Shown here: piece by piece, positions 27,100-35,842 of the stretch
Layout: each line of letters begins with the position of its first letter
How positions within the stretch are numbered: position 1 is the stretch's first letter
NCBI RefSeq assembly: GCF_003952665.1
Contig: NZ_CP017946.1
Span: 186,001 to 250,000, forward strand
Source of the DNA: Bosea sp. Tri-49
Lineage (GTDB): Bacteria; Pseudomonadota; Alphaproteobacteria; Rhizobiales; Beijerinckiaceae
DNA: 64,000 bases
Direction of reading: 5' to 3'
Made by a program: the position numbers and the translations under genes
Notes under the pieces: generated by a model
What the model saw: the letters and a program-made list of their open reading frames with translations, nothing else
Database searches by the model: none
Told to the model about the DNA's origin: nothing

Positions 27100-27981
27100 C
27101 TACGCGCGTGCCTCCACGCCAAGCAGCTTTTGCAGGGCCACGAGATCGGTCCCGACGAAATCCGAGGAGCGGCTGACGTCCGCCCATTCTGCCGCCTCTT
27201 TCTGCCGCTGTGCCTCGGCCTGGGCGAGGACGAAGAGGGCGTCGCTGCCGAGGACGAGATGGGCCGGCAGGGTCTCGCGCCGGCTGAGATCGAGGATGAT
27301 CCCGGCGATCCGCTCGGGATCGCCGATCTCGTTGCCGACATAGGCTTTCAGCAGGTCGAGCACGGCGCCGACGCTGGGCTGGTAGTCCGGCATCACGGTC
27401 GGCGCATTGCCGCGGGCGATCTCGCCCCAGCCGGTGCGCATGCCGCCGGGCTCGACCGAGACGATCTTGACGCCGAACGGTGCGACCTCCTTGGCGATCA
27501 CCTCGGTGAAGCCGCCGACCGCCCATTTCGCCGACTGGTAGGCGCTGAGGCCGGGCGTGCCGGTGCGTCCGCCGACCGAGGAGATGTTGATGATATGGCC
27601 GGCGAGCTGGGCCCGCAGCACCGGCAGCGCCGCGCGGGTGAGGTTCACGACGCCATAGAAATTGGTCTCGATCTGGGCGCGGAAGCTGTCGTCGCTGGTC
27701 TGCTCGAAGGCGACGGCGTGGCCGTAGCCGGCATTGTTCACGAGCACGTCGAGCCGGCCGAAGGTGTCGATCGTGACGGTCACGGCCACGTTCGCGGCCG
27801 CCATGTCGGTGACGTCGAGCGCGAAGGAAAGCAGCGTGTCGGGGTAGCGGGCCTCGAGATCGGCAAGGCGGCCGGGTTCGCGCGCGGTCGCGACGACGTT
27901 GTCGCCCGCGGCGAGGGCCGCTTCGGCGATCGAGCGGCCAAGGCCGCGGGCGGCGCCGGAGATCAGCCAGGTCTTGGTCAT
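27100..27981 (-). CDS. Short-chain dehydrogenase/reductase
   Basis: 293 residues from the ATG at 27981, preceded by GAGGACATCTC. TWLISGAARGLGRSIAEAAL is the cofactor site, NNAGYG is present, the catalytic Ser is in INISSVGG and Tyr/Lys are in AYQSAKWAV. The longer C-terminus (~45 residues after the fold) is typical of SDRs annotated as oxidoreductases of broad range. It has the same operator just upstream as the TetR gene behind it. Confidence 0.9.
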   Translation of the reverse strand: MTKTWLISGAARGLGRSIAEAALAAGDNVVATAREPGRLADLEARYPDTLLSFALDVTDMAAANVAVTVTIDTFGRLDVLVNNAGYGHAVAFEQTSDDSFRAQIETNFYGVVNLTRAALPVLRAQLAGHIINISSVGGRTGTPGLSAYQSAKWAVGGFTEVIAKEVAPFGVKIVSVEPGGMRTGWGEIARGNAPTVMPDYQPSVGAVLDLLKAYVGNEIGDPERIAGIILDLSRRETLPAHLVLGSDALFVLAQAEAQRQKEAAEWADVSRSSDFVGTDLVALQKLLGVEARA

Positions 27982-28001
27982 GAGATGTCCTCTCGATATT
28001 G

Positions 28002-28021
28002 TGAGTGAGTGCTTGCTCATT
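28002..28021 (-). promoter_or_regulatory. TetR operator upstream of the SDR gene
   Basis: TGAGTGAGTGCTTGCTCATT, 20 bases ahead of the SDR start, is 19/20 identical to the site at 28654-28673 in front of the TetR gene. The TGAG...CTCA ends make it an imperfect palindrome. Confidence 0.72.
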
Positions 28022-28065
28022 TAAATCAATTAAAAAGGGCCCAAGCGGTCCTTCCTCAGCGGGTG

Positions 28066-28647
28066 TCAGGCGGAAATGCCGTCCCAGAAGACCGCGAAGC
28101 CGGTCTTCCTGTAGTGCTCGTGCCGGTTCGGCTCCTGCGCGATCAGGTCGAGCGTCATCGTGCCCAAAGCGTCGAGGACGGTGCCGATGAAGCTCTGCGG
28201 CTGGTCCTTCAACACGCGATCCCGGTGACCCTGCTCGAACAGGGCGCTGATCTCGGCGAAGGCGACGGCTGACTTGCTGCGGGTCTCCTGGGTGATCCGG
28301 TCGGAGACGGCGAGCTGGCGCAGCGCCTTGCGCTTGGCGGGATATTTCGCGCCCCAGTCGATGAAGCCGTTCCAGAAATGCTCGAAGCGGTCGCGGACGC
28401 TGCCATCGCGCGGATAGGAGGGCACGGTGAGCTTGGCGAAGTCGGTCTTCAGCTCGAGATAGAGCTGGTTGAGCAACTCGTCCTTGTTGGCGAAATAGGT
28501 GAAGAGCGTGCCCTCGGCGAGCCCGGCCTCCCTGGCGATCTTGGCGGTTGGCGCGCCGGTGCCATGCTCCGCCACCAGCTTGCAGGCAGCGGCCAGGATC
28601 GCTTCACGCTTCGCTTCGCTGAGGGGACGGGCCACGGGTCGCTTCAA
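28066..28647 (-). CDS. TetR family transcriptional regulator
   Basis: 193 residues. The HTH region is EAKREAILAAACKLVAEHG and TAKIAREAGLAEGTLFTYFA, followed by NKDELLNQLYLELK, the usual TetR first-helix run. It stands in tandem upstream of the SDR gene, with matching operators before each gene, so it probably represses itself and the SDR. Ligand unknown. Confidence 0.9.
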   Translation of the reverse strand: MKRPVARPLSEAKREAILAAACKLVAEHGTGAPTAKIAREAGLAEGTLFTYFANKDELLNQLYLELKTDFAKLTVPSYPRDGSVRDRFEHFWNGFIDWGAKYPAKRKALRQLAVSDRITQETRSKSAVAFAEISALFEQGHRDRVLKDQPQSFIGTVLDALGTMTLDLIAQEPNRHEHYRKTGFAVFWDGISA

Positions 28648-28653
28648 TCAAAA

Positions 28654-28673
28654 TGAGTGAGTGATTGCTCATT
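28654..28673 (-). promoter_or_regulatory. TetR operator upstream of its own gene
   Basis: TGAGTGAGTGATTGCTCATT, 7 bases ahead of the TetR start codon, is the second copy of the site at 28002-28021. Its position over the likely promoter or leader suggests autorepression. Confidence 0.72.
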
Positions 28674-28722
28674 CATCTGGATGCGATGAATGCGAGTGTC
28701 AAGACTGCCAGCGCTTGTTTCC

Positions 28723-29628
28723 TTAAAGCGCGCGCCCGACCCGCTCGACCGTCGCCAGGAACCAGGACAGGGCCGGGTCGCTTGTGGCGCGGCGGCTATG
28801 CAGCAGGTCGATCGCGAAGGGCGAGGCGTCATAGGGCAGGGGAATGAGCGTGACGCCGGCGATCGTGGCGAAGCGCGCGGCGACACGCCTTGCCATGGTC
28901 GCGACGAGATCGGTGCCGGCAACAGTGAAGGGTACGGCGACGACATGGGCGAGTGTGACTGCGATCCGGCGCCTGCGGCCCTCCATGGCGAGGACGGCGT
29001 CGACCACGCCGGGCGATCCGTCGCCGCCGGCGGCGGAGAACAGCGCGTGCGGTAGCCTGAGGTACTCGTCGGCCGTGAGCGGCACGGCGTGCGTCTTGTC
29101 GCGGATGCAGACGAAATCCTCCTCGAACAGCCTGTGCCTGACGATGCGGCCTGAGTCCGGCAGATGGCCGCCGATGAGCGCGTCGACATCGCCGCGTTCG
29201 AGGGCGGCCAGACTCGCGGCGGCATCGGCGATCGGCCGGACGATGAGATCGATGCCGGGTGCCTCCTGTCGCAACAGGGCGACCAGCGCCGGCACGACGA
29301 CGAGGTCGCCATAGTCGGTGACGGCGATGGTCAGGCGGCGGCGTGCGGTCGCGGGATTGAAGGCGATGTCCGGCGCGAGCGTCTCTCTGATCCGGGCGAG
29401 CGCCTCGCCGATCGGCCGGGCCAGTGCCAGCGCCCTGGCGGTCGGCTGCATGCCCGCGGCGGTGCGGATGAAGAGCTCGTCGCCGAACAAGGCGCGCAGG
29501 CGCGTCAGGGCGCTGCTCATCGAGGGCTGCGCCAGGCCGATGCGCTGGCCGGCGCGGGTGACGTTGCGCTCCTCCAGCAGCGCCTCGAAGGCGACGAGGA
29601 GATTGAGATCGATGGCAGCTAAATTCAT
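28723..29628 (-). CDS. LysR family transcriptional regulator (NodD/PcpR-like)
   Basis: 301 residues from the ATG at 29628 (MNLAAIDLNLLVAFEALLEERNVTRAG); the frame stays open far upstream but the family start is plain. The HTH is RAGQRIGLAQPSMSSALTRL; the effector domain begins LTIAVTDYGDLVVVPALV. It is divergent from a BASS-type transporter gene, 90 bases away, which is its probable target. Confidence 0.9.
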   Translation of the reverse strand: MNLAAIDLNLLVAFEALLEERNVTRAGQRIGLAQPSMSSALTRLRALFGDELFIRTAAGMQPTARALALARPIGEALARIRETLAPDIAFNPATARRRLTIAVTDYGDLVVVPALVALLRQEAPGIDLIVRPIADAAASLAALERGDVDALIGGHLPDSGRIVRHRLFEEDFVCIRDKTHAVPLTADEYLRLPHALFSAAGGDGSPGVVDAVLAMEGRRRRIAVTLAHVVAVPFTVAGTDLVATMARRVAARFATIAGVTLIPLPYDASPFAIDLLHSRRATSDPALSWFLATVERVGRAL

Positions 29629-29718
29629 CTGAGCAATAGTACAGATAGTAAAAATCGATTTCCACAATGTTGTGCGAGCTGGTGAAAGGGGCGGGCTTGA
29701 AACGACCGGACGAGGCGC

Positions 29719-30642
29719 ATGCGAGCATCCCTGTCGCGCCTTGTGCCGCGCGGCCCGACGATCCTGGCGCTCGGCGTTCTGGTCGGCCTGGCCTTTCCGG
29801 CGCTGGCGGAGCTGGTCCGGCCGTCGATGCCGGTGATGATCTTCCTCATCGTGCTCGGCACGCTGCTGCGGACCGATGGCCAGGCCGTCATCGCCGTGCT
29901 CGGCCGGCCTGCGCTTTCGGTTCTGCTTCCCGTCACAGTCATGGTCGCGTGCCCGGTCCTGATCGGCCTTGTCGCACACCGTCTCGGCCTCGGCGCCGAG
30001 CTTGCGCTCGCCCTCGTGCTGGCCACCGCGGCGCCGCCATCGAGCGGCACGGCGGCGGTGGCGCGGATGCTTGGGCTCGACGGCACGGTGCCGCTTGCGG
30101 TGACGCTGCTGTGCATGGCGCTCGCCCCACTCACCGTGCCGCTGCTCGCCGGCTGGTTCGGCGGGATCGGGCTCAGCGCCCTCGACCTCGCCTTGCGCCT
30201 GGCCTTGCTGGTCGGCGGCGCGGAGGGCGTCGCCCTGCTGCTGCGGCGCTTTGCCGGATCGCAACTGCACAGCCACGGCGAAGCGATCGACAGGACCGTG
30301 GTCGCGGCGCTGCTCGTCTTCGTCGTCGCCACCATGGCGGGCGTGCGCGCGCAGATCGAAGCGGATTGGCAAAGTGCGCTGCTCTGCCTCGTGCTCGCCT
30401 TCGCCTGCAATCTTGGTCTGCAGGGAGCGGGGGCTGCCTTGCTACCCGGCGCGCTCGCCGAGCGATTGACCGTCGGCCTCATCCTCGGCAACCGCAATGT
30501 CGGGCTGGTCTGGTCGGCGCTCGGCGCCGCGGCCTCGCCGCGCATGGCGCTGTTCTTTGCGGCGACGCAGTTGCCGATCTATCTCACCCCACGCCTGATC
30601 GACATGATCATCAGCTACGCCAGAGCAAGGAAGCCATCATGA
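29719..30642 (+). CDS. Bile-acid:sodium-symporter (BASS) family transporter
   Basis: 307 residues with 8-10 hydrophobic helices (first LALGVLVGLAFPALAELVRP). The pattern FLIVLGTLLRTD, ATAAPPSSGTAAVARMLGLDG and GLILGNRNVGLVWSALG matches the discontinuous helices of BASS/SBF secondary transporters, which move organic anions with sodium. Substrate unknown. It overlaps the next gene by ATGA (30639-30642). Confidence 0.82.
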   Translation: MRASLSRLVPRGPTILALGVLVGLAFPALAELVRPSMPVMIFLIVLGTLLRTDGQAVIAVLGRPALSVLLPVTVMVACPVLIGLVAHRLGLGAELALALVLATAAPPSSGTAAVARMLGLDGTVPLAVTLLCMALAPLTVPLLAGWFGGIGLSALDLALRLALLVGGAEGVALLLRRFAGSQLHSHGEAIDRTVVAALLVFVVATMAGVRAQIEADWQSALLCLVLAFACNLGLQGAGAALLPGALAERLTVGLILGNRNVGLVWSALGAAASPRMALFFAATQLPIYLTPRLIDMIISYARARKPS

Positions 30643-31652
30643 CCGCTGCCCGTTTGACGGAAGAGCTCGCGCTCCGTTTCGCCCGCATCGCGCTCGGGCA
30701 TGTCGGGCGCGAATATCCCAACAAGCCGGATCATACGCTGGCTGGGCCGGAGGATGCGCTGACCCCGCGCGAGCTGCATCCGATCTTCTATGGCAGCTAT
30801 GACTGGCATTCCTGCGTCCACAGCTACTGGATGCTGACGCGGCTGCTGCGGCGATACCCCGGCTTCGAGGCGGCCGCCGATATCCGCGCTTTGTTCGACG
30901 CGCAGCTGACGCCGGAGAAGGTCGCGGTCGAATGCGCCTATCTCGCCGCTCCGACCGCGCGCGGCTTCAAACGCCCCTATGGCTGGGGCTGGCTGCTGAA
31001 GCTGGCAGCGGAATTGAGCCTGCTCGACGACAAGCGCTGGTCTGAGAACTGCGCGCCGCTGGCCGAGGTCTTCGCGCAGCGCTTCCGCGACTTCCTGCCG
31101 CTCGCGACCTATCCGGTGCGGGTCGGGACGCATTTCAACACCGCCTTCGGCCTGCGCATGGCGGCGGATTACGCAACCGCGACGGCGGATGGCGAGTTCG
31201 CAACACTGCTGGGCGATACGGCCTTGCGCTGGTATGGCGACGATATCGATTGCCCGGCCTGGGGCGAGCCGAGCGGCGACGATTTCCAATCCTCGGCCCT
31301 GATCGAGGCCGAATGCATGCGCCGCCTGCTGGCGCCGGAGGCATTCCTGCCCTGGTTCGACCGTTTCCTGCCGAGGCTGGAGCGCCAGGAACCGGCGGCG
31401 CTGTTCCGGCCCGCGACCGTTTCGGATCGCAGCGACGGCAAGATCGCGCATCTCGACGGGCTGAACCTCAGCCGCGCCTGGTGCTGGCGGGCGCTGGCCG
31501 GCGCGCTGCCGGAAGGCGATGCCCGCCGGGCGGTCGCGAAGACGGCTGCAGCAGAGCATCTCGCTGCGGGACTTCCGCATATCGCCGGCGACTATATGGG
31601 CGAGCACTGGCTCGCCAGCTTCGCCGTTCTGGGCTTGGAAGAGGAGGCCTGA
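30639..31652 (+). CDS. DUF2891 family protein
   Basis: 337 residues, soluble and rich in Trp and Tyr. It matches the DUF2891 pattern: LHPIFYGSYDWHSCVHSYWM, GFKRPYGWGWLLKLAAELS, TYPVRVGTHFNTAFGLRM and HLDGLNLSRAWCWRALA. The regular helix/loop layout suggests an (alpha/alpha) barrel like glycosidases, but no activity is known to me. It is translationally coupled to the BASS transporter, so it may act on the imported compound. Confidence 0.85.
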   Translation: MTAARLTEELALRFARIALGHVGREYPNKPDHTLAGPEDALTPRELHPIFYGSYDWHSCVHSYWMLTRLLRRYPGFEAAADIRALFDAQLTPEKVAVECAYLAAPTARGFKRPYGWGWLLKLAAELSLLDDKRWSENCAPLAEVFAQRFRDFLPLATYPVRVGTHFNTAFGLRMAADYATATADGEFATLLGDTALRWYGDDIDCPAWGEPSGDDFQSSALIEAECMRRLLAPEAFLPWFDRFLPRLERQEPAALFRPATVSDRSDGKIAHLDGLNLSRAWCWRALAGALPEGDARRAVAKTAAAEHLAAGLPHIAGDYMGEHWLASFAVLGLEEEA

Positions 31653-31664
31653 GCGCGAGCAGCC

Positions 31665-32810
31665 TCAGGCTTTGCCCTTCACGAGGATGTTGGCGTCGAC
31701 ATCGTGGATGTCACGCTTGCCGCAGAGGGCCATGGTGATGTCCATCTCCTTGCGGATGATGTCGAGGGCGAGCTTGACGCCCTCTTCGCCCATGGCGCCG
31801 AGCCCATAGAGGAAGGCGCGGCCGATCAGCACGCCGCGGGCGCCGAGCGCCACCGCCTTCAGCACGTCCTGGCCGGAGCGGATGCCGCCATCCATCCAGA
31901 CTTCCATGCGCCCGCCGACCTGCTCGACGATACCGGGCAGGGCCGCGATCGCGGAGACGGCGCCATCGAGCTGGCGGCCGCCATGGTTGGAGACGATCAG
32001 CGCGTCGGCGCCGCTCTGGGCCGCGAGCTCGGCGTCCTCGGCATCGAGGATGCCCTTCAGGATCAGCTTGCCGCCCCAGCGGTCCTTGATCCATTTGACG
32101 TCGTCCCAGCTTAGCGTCGGGTCGAACTGCTCGGCGGTCCAGGAGGAGAGCGAGGAGAGGTCGCCGACGCCCTTGGCATGGCCGACGATGTTGCCGAAGC
32201 TCCGGCGCTTGGTGCCGAGCATGCCCATGCACCAGCGCGGCTTGAAGGCGAGGTCGATCAGGTTGGCGAGCGTCGGCTTCGGCGGCGCGGAGAGGCCGTT
32301 GCGGATGTCCTTGTGGCGCTGGCCGAGGATTTGCAGGTCGAGCGTCAACATCAGGGCCGAGCAGCCGGCCGCCTTGGCGCGGTCGATCAGGCGCTCGATG
32401 AAGTCGCGGTCGCGCATCACATAGAGCTGGAACCAGAACGGCTTGTCGGTGTTCTCGGCGATGTCCTCGATCGAGCAGATGCTCATCGTCGAGAGCGTGA
32501 AGGGAATGCCGGCCTTGGCGGCGGCCTTGGCGGCGAGGATCTCGCCATCTGCGTGCTGCATGCCGGTGAGTCCGGTCGGCGCAATCGCGACCGGCATCGA
32601 GACGTCCTGGCCGATCATGGTTGTCGCCAGTGTGCGGTTGGTCATGTCGACGGCGACGCGCTGGCGCAGCTTGATCCCGGCGAAGTCGCTCTCGTTGGCG
32701 CGGTAGGTGCTCTCGGTCCAGGCGCCGGAATCGGCGTAGTCGTAGAACATGCGCGGGACGCGGCGCTTCGCCAGCAGACGCAGATCTTCGATGGTCAAAG
32801 GCTGGGCCAT
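31665..32810 (-). CDS. lldD: FMN-dependent alpha-hydroxy-acid dehydrogenase (L-lactate dehydrogenase type)
   Basis: 381 residues from the ATG at 32810 (MAQPLTIEDLRLLAKRRVPRMFYDYADSGAW). FMN and active-site landmarks are PVAIAPTGLTGMQHADGE, the catalytic His in VSNHGGRQLDG and DGGIRSGQDVLKA. Length and motifs fit LldD, which oxidises L-lactate to pyruvate at the membrane; other short 2-hydroxy acids are possible. An in-frame ATG at 32828 is less likely. It stands alone, convergent with the DUF2891 gene. Confidence 0.9.
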   Translation of the reverse strand: MAQPLTIEDLRLLAKRRVPRMFYDYADSGAWTESTYRANESDFAGIKLRQRVAVDMTNRTLATTMIGQDVSMPVAIAPTGLTGMQHADGEILAAKAAAKAGIPFTLSTMSICSIEDIAENTDKPFWFQLYVMRDRDFIERLIDRAKAAGCSALMLTLDLQILGQRHKDIRNGLSAPPKPTLANLIDLAFKPRWCMGMLGTKRRSFGNIVGHAKGVGDLSSLSSWTAEQFDPTLSWDDVKWIKDRWGGKLILKGILDAEDAELAAQSGADALIVSNHGGRQLDGAVSAIAALPGIVEQVGGRMEVWMDGGIRSGQDVLKAVALGARGVLIGRAFLYGLGAMGEEGVKLALDIIRKEMDITMALCGKRDIHDVDANILVKGKA

Positions 32811-33010
32811 GGTCGCCAAATCCCGCATTTTCTCCGCGTCCCCGGTCGCATGGAACGGGACGGGAGGCAACCGGGGAGGCCGCGCGCCCTGGCATATCGG
32901 CCACGCTTCAGCTCGTGTTCATCGCGTTGCGGCGATGGGGGCGGTTGAGCCCGGCGGCCCGATCCTGTAGGGCCGCTTATCCCTTCCGTCCGTTCAGCGA
33001 GACATCTCTC

Positions 33011-35212
33011 ATGCTTCTGCGGCTCGTCGCTGCATTCCTGTTCTGCGGCCTTGCGACCTTCGCCCATGCGCAGCAGCAGGGCGTCGGCTGGAAGCAAGGC
33101 CGTGAGGCCGCCGAGATCGAGGGCAAGATCAATGCCCTCATCGGCAGGATGACGCTGGAGGAGAAGGTCGGCCAGCTCCACCTCTCCGGACGCGGCGAGG
33201 GCTTCGACGTCAACCAGGTCAAGGCCGGCCGCATGGGCGCGGTGATGAACTTCGTCGTGCCGCAGGAGGTCCGGCAGGTCCAGGAGGCTGTCAGACAGTC
33301 GCGCCTCAAGATCCCGCTGATCATCGGCCTCGACGCCGTCCACGGCTTCTCGACCTATTTCCCGCTGCCGCTCGGCCAGGCTTCGAGCTGGAATCCGCAG
33401 CTGATCGAGCAGGCGGCCTATTGGACCGGGCGCGAGGCGCGCGCCGCCGGCGTCAACTGGACCTTCGCGCCGATGGTCGACATCTCGCGCGATCCGCGCT
33501 GGGGCCGGGTGCTGGAGGGCGCGGGCGAGGACGCCTATCTCGCCAGCGTCATCGCGGTGGCGCGCACCCGCGGCTACCAGCGCGGCGGCGTGGCGGCGAG
33601 CGTGAAGCACTTCGTCGGCTATGGCGCGGCCGAGGGCGGGCGCGACTACAACTCGACCTGGATCCCGACGAGCCAGCTGCACGATCTCTTCCTGCCGCCG
33701 TTCAAGGCCGCCTTCGATACGGGCGCGATGACGGCGATGGCGGCGTTCAACGCGCTGAACGGCATGCCGGCCACCGCCCATCGCGGCATGCTGACCGACC
33801 TGCTGCGCGGGCAATGGGGTTTCCGCGGCTTCGTCACCTCGGATTTCGGCTCGATCACCGAACTGCGCCTGCACGGCATCGCCAAGGACGATGCCGAAGC
33901 CGCGCGCAAGGCGCTGCTCGCCGGCATCGACATGGACATGATGGGCGATGTCTACCACAAGCACCTCGCCAATGAGGTGAAGGCCGGCCGCGTGCCGGTG
34001 AAGGCGCTCGACGAAGCCGTCCGGCGCGTGCTGCGGGTCAAGTATCATCTCGGCCTGTTCGAACAGCCGGATGTCGATGTCGCCGCGGCGCCTTCCCTGA
34101 TGCAGACCGAAGAGGCGCGCAAAGTCGCGCGGCAGGCGGCGCGCGAGGGCGTGATCCTGCTCCGGAACGACAAGCGGACGCTGCCGATCGCGCCTTCGGT
34201 CAAATCGGTCGCGGTGATCGGCGCCATGGCGGTGCCGGAGGATGAGCGGGTCTGGACCGATCCGGCCGGTTTGGGACGCCGCGTCGTCCAGCCGCTGCCC
34301 GAGGCGCTGCGCGAGCAGCTGCCCTCCGATGTCACGGTCGCTTACGAGCCCGCCTTCGCCAAGAATTGCGGCACCGAGTTCAAGGACAAGGACGCCGCAC
34401 TGAAGGCGGCTGCTGCCTCCGACCTGATCGTCGCTATGCTCGGCGAGGACTGCGAGTTCATGGGCGAGGGCGCCTCGCGCACCGATCTCGGCCTGCCTGG
34501 CGTGCAGCAGGAGCTGCTCGAGGCGCTGGTCGCCACCGGCAAGCCGGTCGTGATGGTGCTGGCGACGGCGCGGCCGCTGGTCCTCACCTGGGCCGACAAG
34601 CACGTCGCCGCGATCGTGCAGACCTTCCATGGTGGTACCGAGGGGCGCGCCGCGATCGCCGAGGTGCTGGCGGGCAAGGTCAATCCGGCGGGACGCACGC
34701 CGATGAGCTTCCCGCGCTCGGTCGGGCAGATCCCGGTCTATTACGACCAGTTGCCGACCGGGCGGCCGCAGAAGATCCGCCAGCGCTACGAGTCGATCTA
34801 CATGGACGAGGCCAATGAGGCGCTCTACCCGTTCGGTTTCGGCCTGTCCTATAGCCGCTTCGCCTATGCCAATCCGCGGGTGACGAACGGCCGGGTGCCG
34901 TTCAACGGCGCGACCGAGGTCGCTGTCGACGTGACCAATCAGGGCGATCGCGACGGCCAGGAAGTCGTACAACTTTATATCCGCCAACCGGTGGCGGAGC
35001 GCTCCCGCCCGCTGCGCCTGCTCAAGGGCTTCGACAAGGTCGTGCTCAAGGCCGGCGAGACCAAGACGGTCAAGTTCCGATTGGAGGGCAGAGCACTCGG
35101 CGCCCATGATGATGCCGGCCGCTATCAGCTCGATCCCGGCACGATCGAGGTTTATCTCGGTGGTTCCTCGCTGGCTGCAGCGAAGACGGAGTTCGAGCTT
35201 ACTCGACCCTAG
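33011..35212 (+). CDS. bglX: Periplasmic beta-glucosidase, GH3 family
   Basis: 733 residues from the ATG at 33011. The signal peptide MLLRLVAAFLFCGLATFAHA is followed by the GH3 N-terminal barrel (LIGRMTLEEKVGQL, IPLIIGLDAVHGF, RDPRWGR), the nucleophile Asp in FVTSDFGSITEL, the GH3 C-terminal domain and a fibronectin-III-like tail (EVAVDVTNQGDRDGQEVVQLYI). It hydrolyses beta-glucosides in the periplasm. Divergent from lldD; no sugar transporter is adjacent. Confidence 0.94.
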   Translation: MLLRLVAAFLFCGLATFAHAQQQGVGWKQGREAAEIEGKINALIGRMTLEEKVGQLHLSGRGEGFDVNQVKAGRMGAVMNFVVPQEVRQVQEAVRQSRLKIPLIIGLDAVHGFSTYFPLPLGQASSWNPQLIEQAAYWTGREARAAGVNWTFAPMVDISRDPRWGRVLEGAGEDAYLASVIAVARTRGYQRGGVAASVKHFVGYGAAEGGRDYNSTWIPTSQLHDLFLPPFKAAFDTGAMTAMAAFNALNGMPATAHRGMLTDLLRGQWGFRGFVTSDFGSITELRLHGIAKDDAEAARKALLAGIDMDMMGDVYHKHLANEVKAGRVPVKALDEAVRRVLRVKYHLGLFEQPDVDVAAAPSLMQTEEARKVARQAAREGVILLRNDKRTLPIAPSVKSVAVIGAMAVPEDERVWTDPAGLGRRVVQPLPEALREQLPSDVTVAYEPAFAKNCGTEFKDKDAALKAAAASDLIVAMLGEDCEFMGEGASRTDLGLPGVQQELLEALVATGKPVVMVLATARPLVLTWADKHVAAIVQTFHGGTEGRAAIAEVLAGKVNPAGRTPMSFPRSVGQIPVYYDQLPTGRPQKIRQRYESIYMDEANEALYPFGFGLSYSRFAYANPRVTNGRVPFNGATEVAVDVTNQGDRDGQEVVQLYIRQPVAERSRPLRLLKGFDKVVLKAGETKTVKFRLEGRALGAHDDAGRYQLDPGTIEVYLGGSSLAAAKTEFELTRP

Positions 35213-35460
35213 CGCCGGTGGCGATCCCTCTACACTGCAAGCCGATCGGTAAAACTGTCTCGATCATGAAATGAGAGATGGCTTTATTGAAAAGCTTGTT
35301 TCGAACCGATTGGTTCCGGCTCTAGCAGACGTAACGGAAGCTGCCGTCGCTTTCATCTCGACAAGCTTGCGTTTTCGGTCAATCCTTGCTGCGCGGGGCC
35401 TTTTCGACGTCGATGCCGAGGGGCTCCGTTGCGACCACGGATGCTCCAAGGGATGCGGCG

Positions 35461-35664
35461 ATGGCGACCGGAACCGTCAAATGGTTCAATACCGAGAAGG
35501 GCTACGGCTTCATTCAACCTGCTGATGGCGGCAAGGATGTGTTTGTGCACATCACGGCCGTCAAGGAAGCGGGCCTGATGTCCCTGACCGAGGGACAGAA
35601 GCTCTCCTTCGACCTGAAGACCGAGCGCGGCAAGACCGCTGCTGGTGACCTGAAGCTGCTCTGA
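35461..35664 (+). CDS. cspA: Cold-shock protein (CspA family)
   Basis: 67 residues from the ATG at 35461. A single cold-shock domain with RNP1 (KGYGFI) and RNP2 (VFVHIT), starting MATGTVKWFN. It binds single-stranded nucleic acid and unfolds mRNA. The ~250 bases upstream (35213-35460) contain no gene and could be a long leader as in other csp genes, but I see no defined structure there. Confidence 0.95.
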   Translation: MATGTVKWFNTEKGYGFIQPADGGKDVFVHITAVKEAGLMSLTEGQKLSFDLKTERGKTAAGDLKLL

Positions 35665-35677
35665 CGCAGCTGCGGGC

Positions 35678-35842
35678 ATGATAGAGGTGACGAAGGCTGC
35701 GCCTGCGGCAGTGAAGACTGCGCCCAAAGCCGGCAGGCTCGTCGCCACATTGACAACCGGTCCCGACCGGCACGGCGGCCACGCGTTCTTGACGGAGCGC
35801 GCTGCCGCCCTCGATTTCGACTTGTTCGGTGTTCCGCTCTAG
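35678..35842 (+). CDS. Possible small protein downstream of cspA
   Basis: An open frame of 54 codons, MIEVTKAAPAAVKTAPKAGR and on to a C-terminus FDLFGVPL. It starts 13 bases after the cspA stop. Base usage looks like coding DNA, but there is no clear ribosome-binding site and I know no family. Its TAG shares the palindrome CTAG with the stop of the convergent EamA gene. Confidence 0.35.
   Translation: MIEVTKAAPAAVKTAPKAGRLVATLTTGPDRHGGHAFLTERAAALDFDLFGVPL

Noticed and set aside
29629..30372. Upstream extension of the LysR gene at 28723-29628
   Set aside because: The frame stays open through the divergent transporter gene, but the LysR family start is at 29628.
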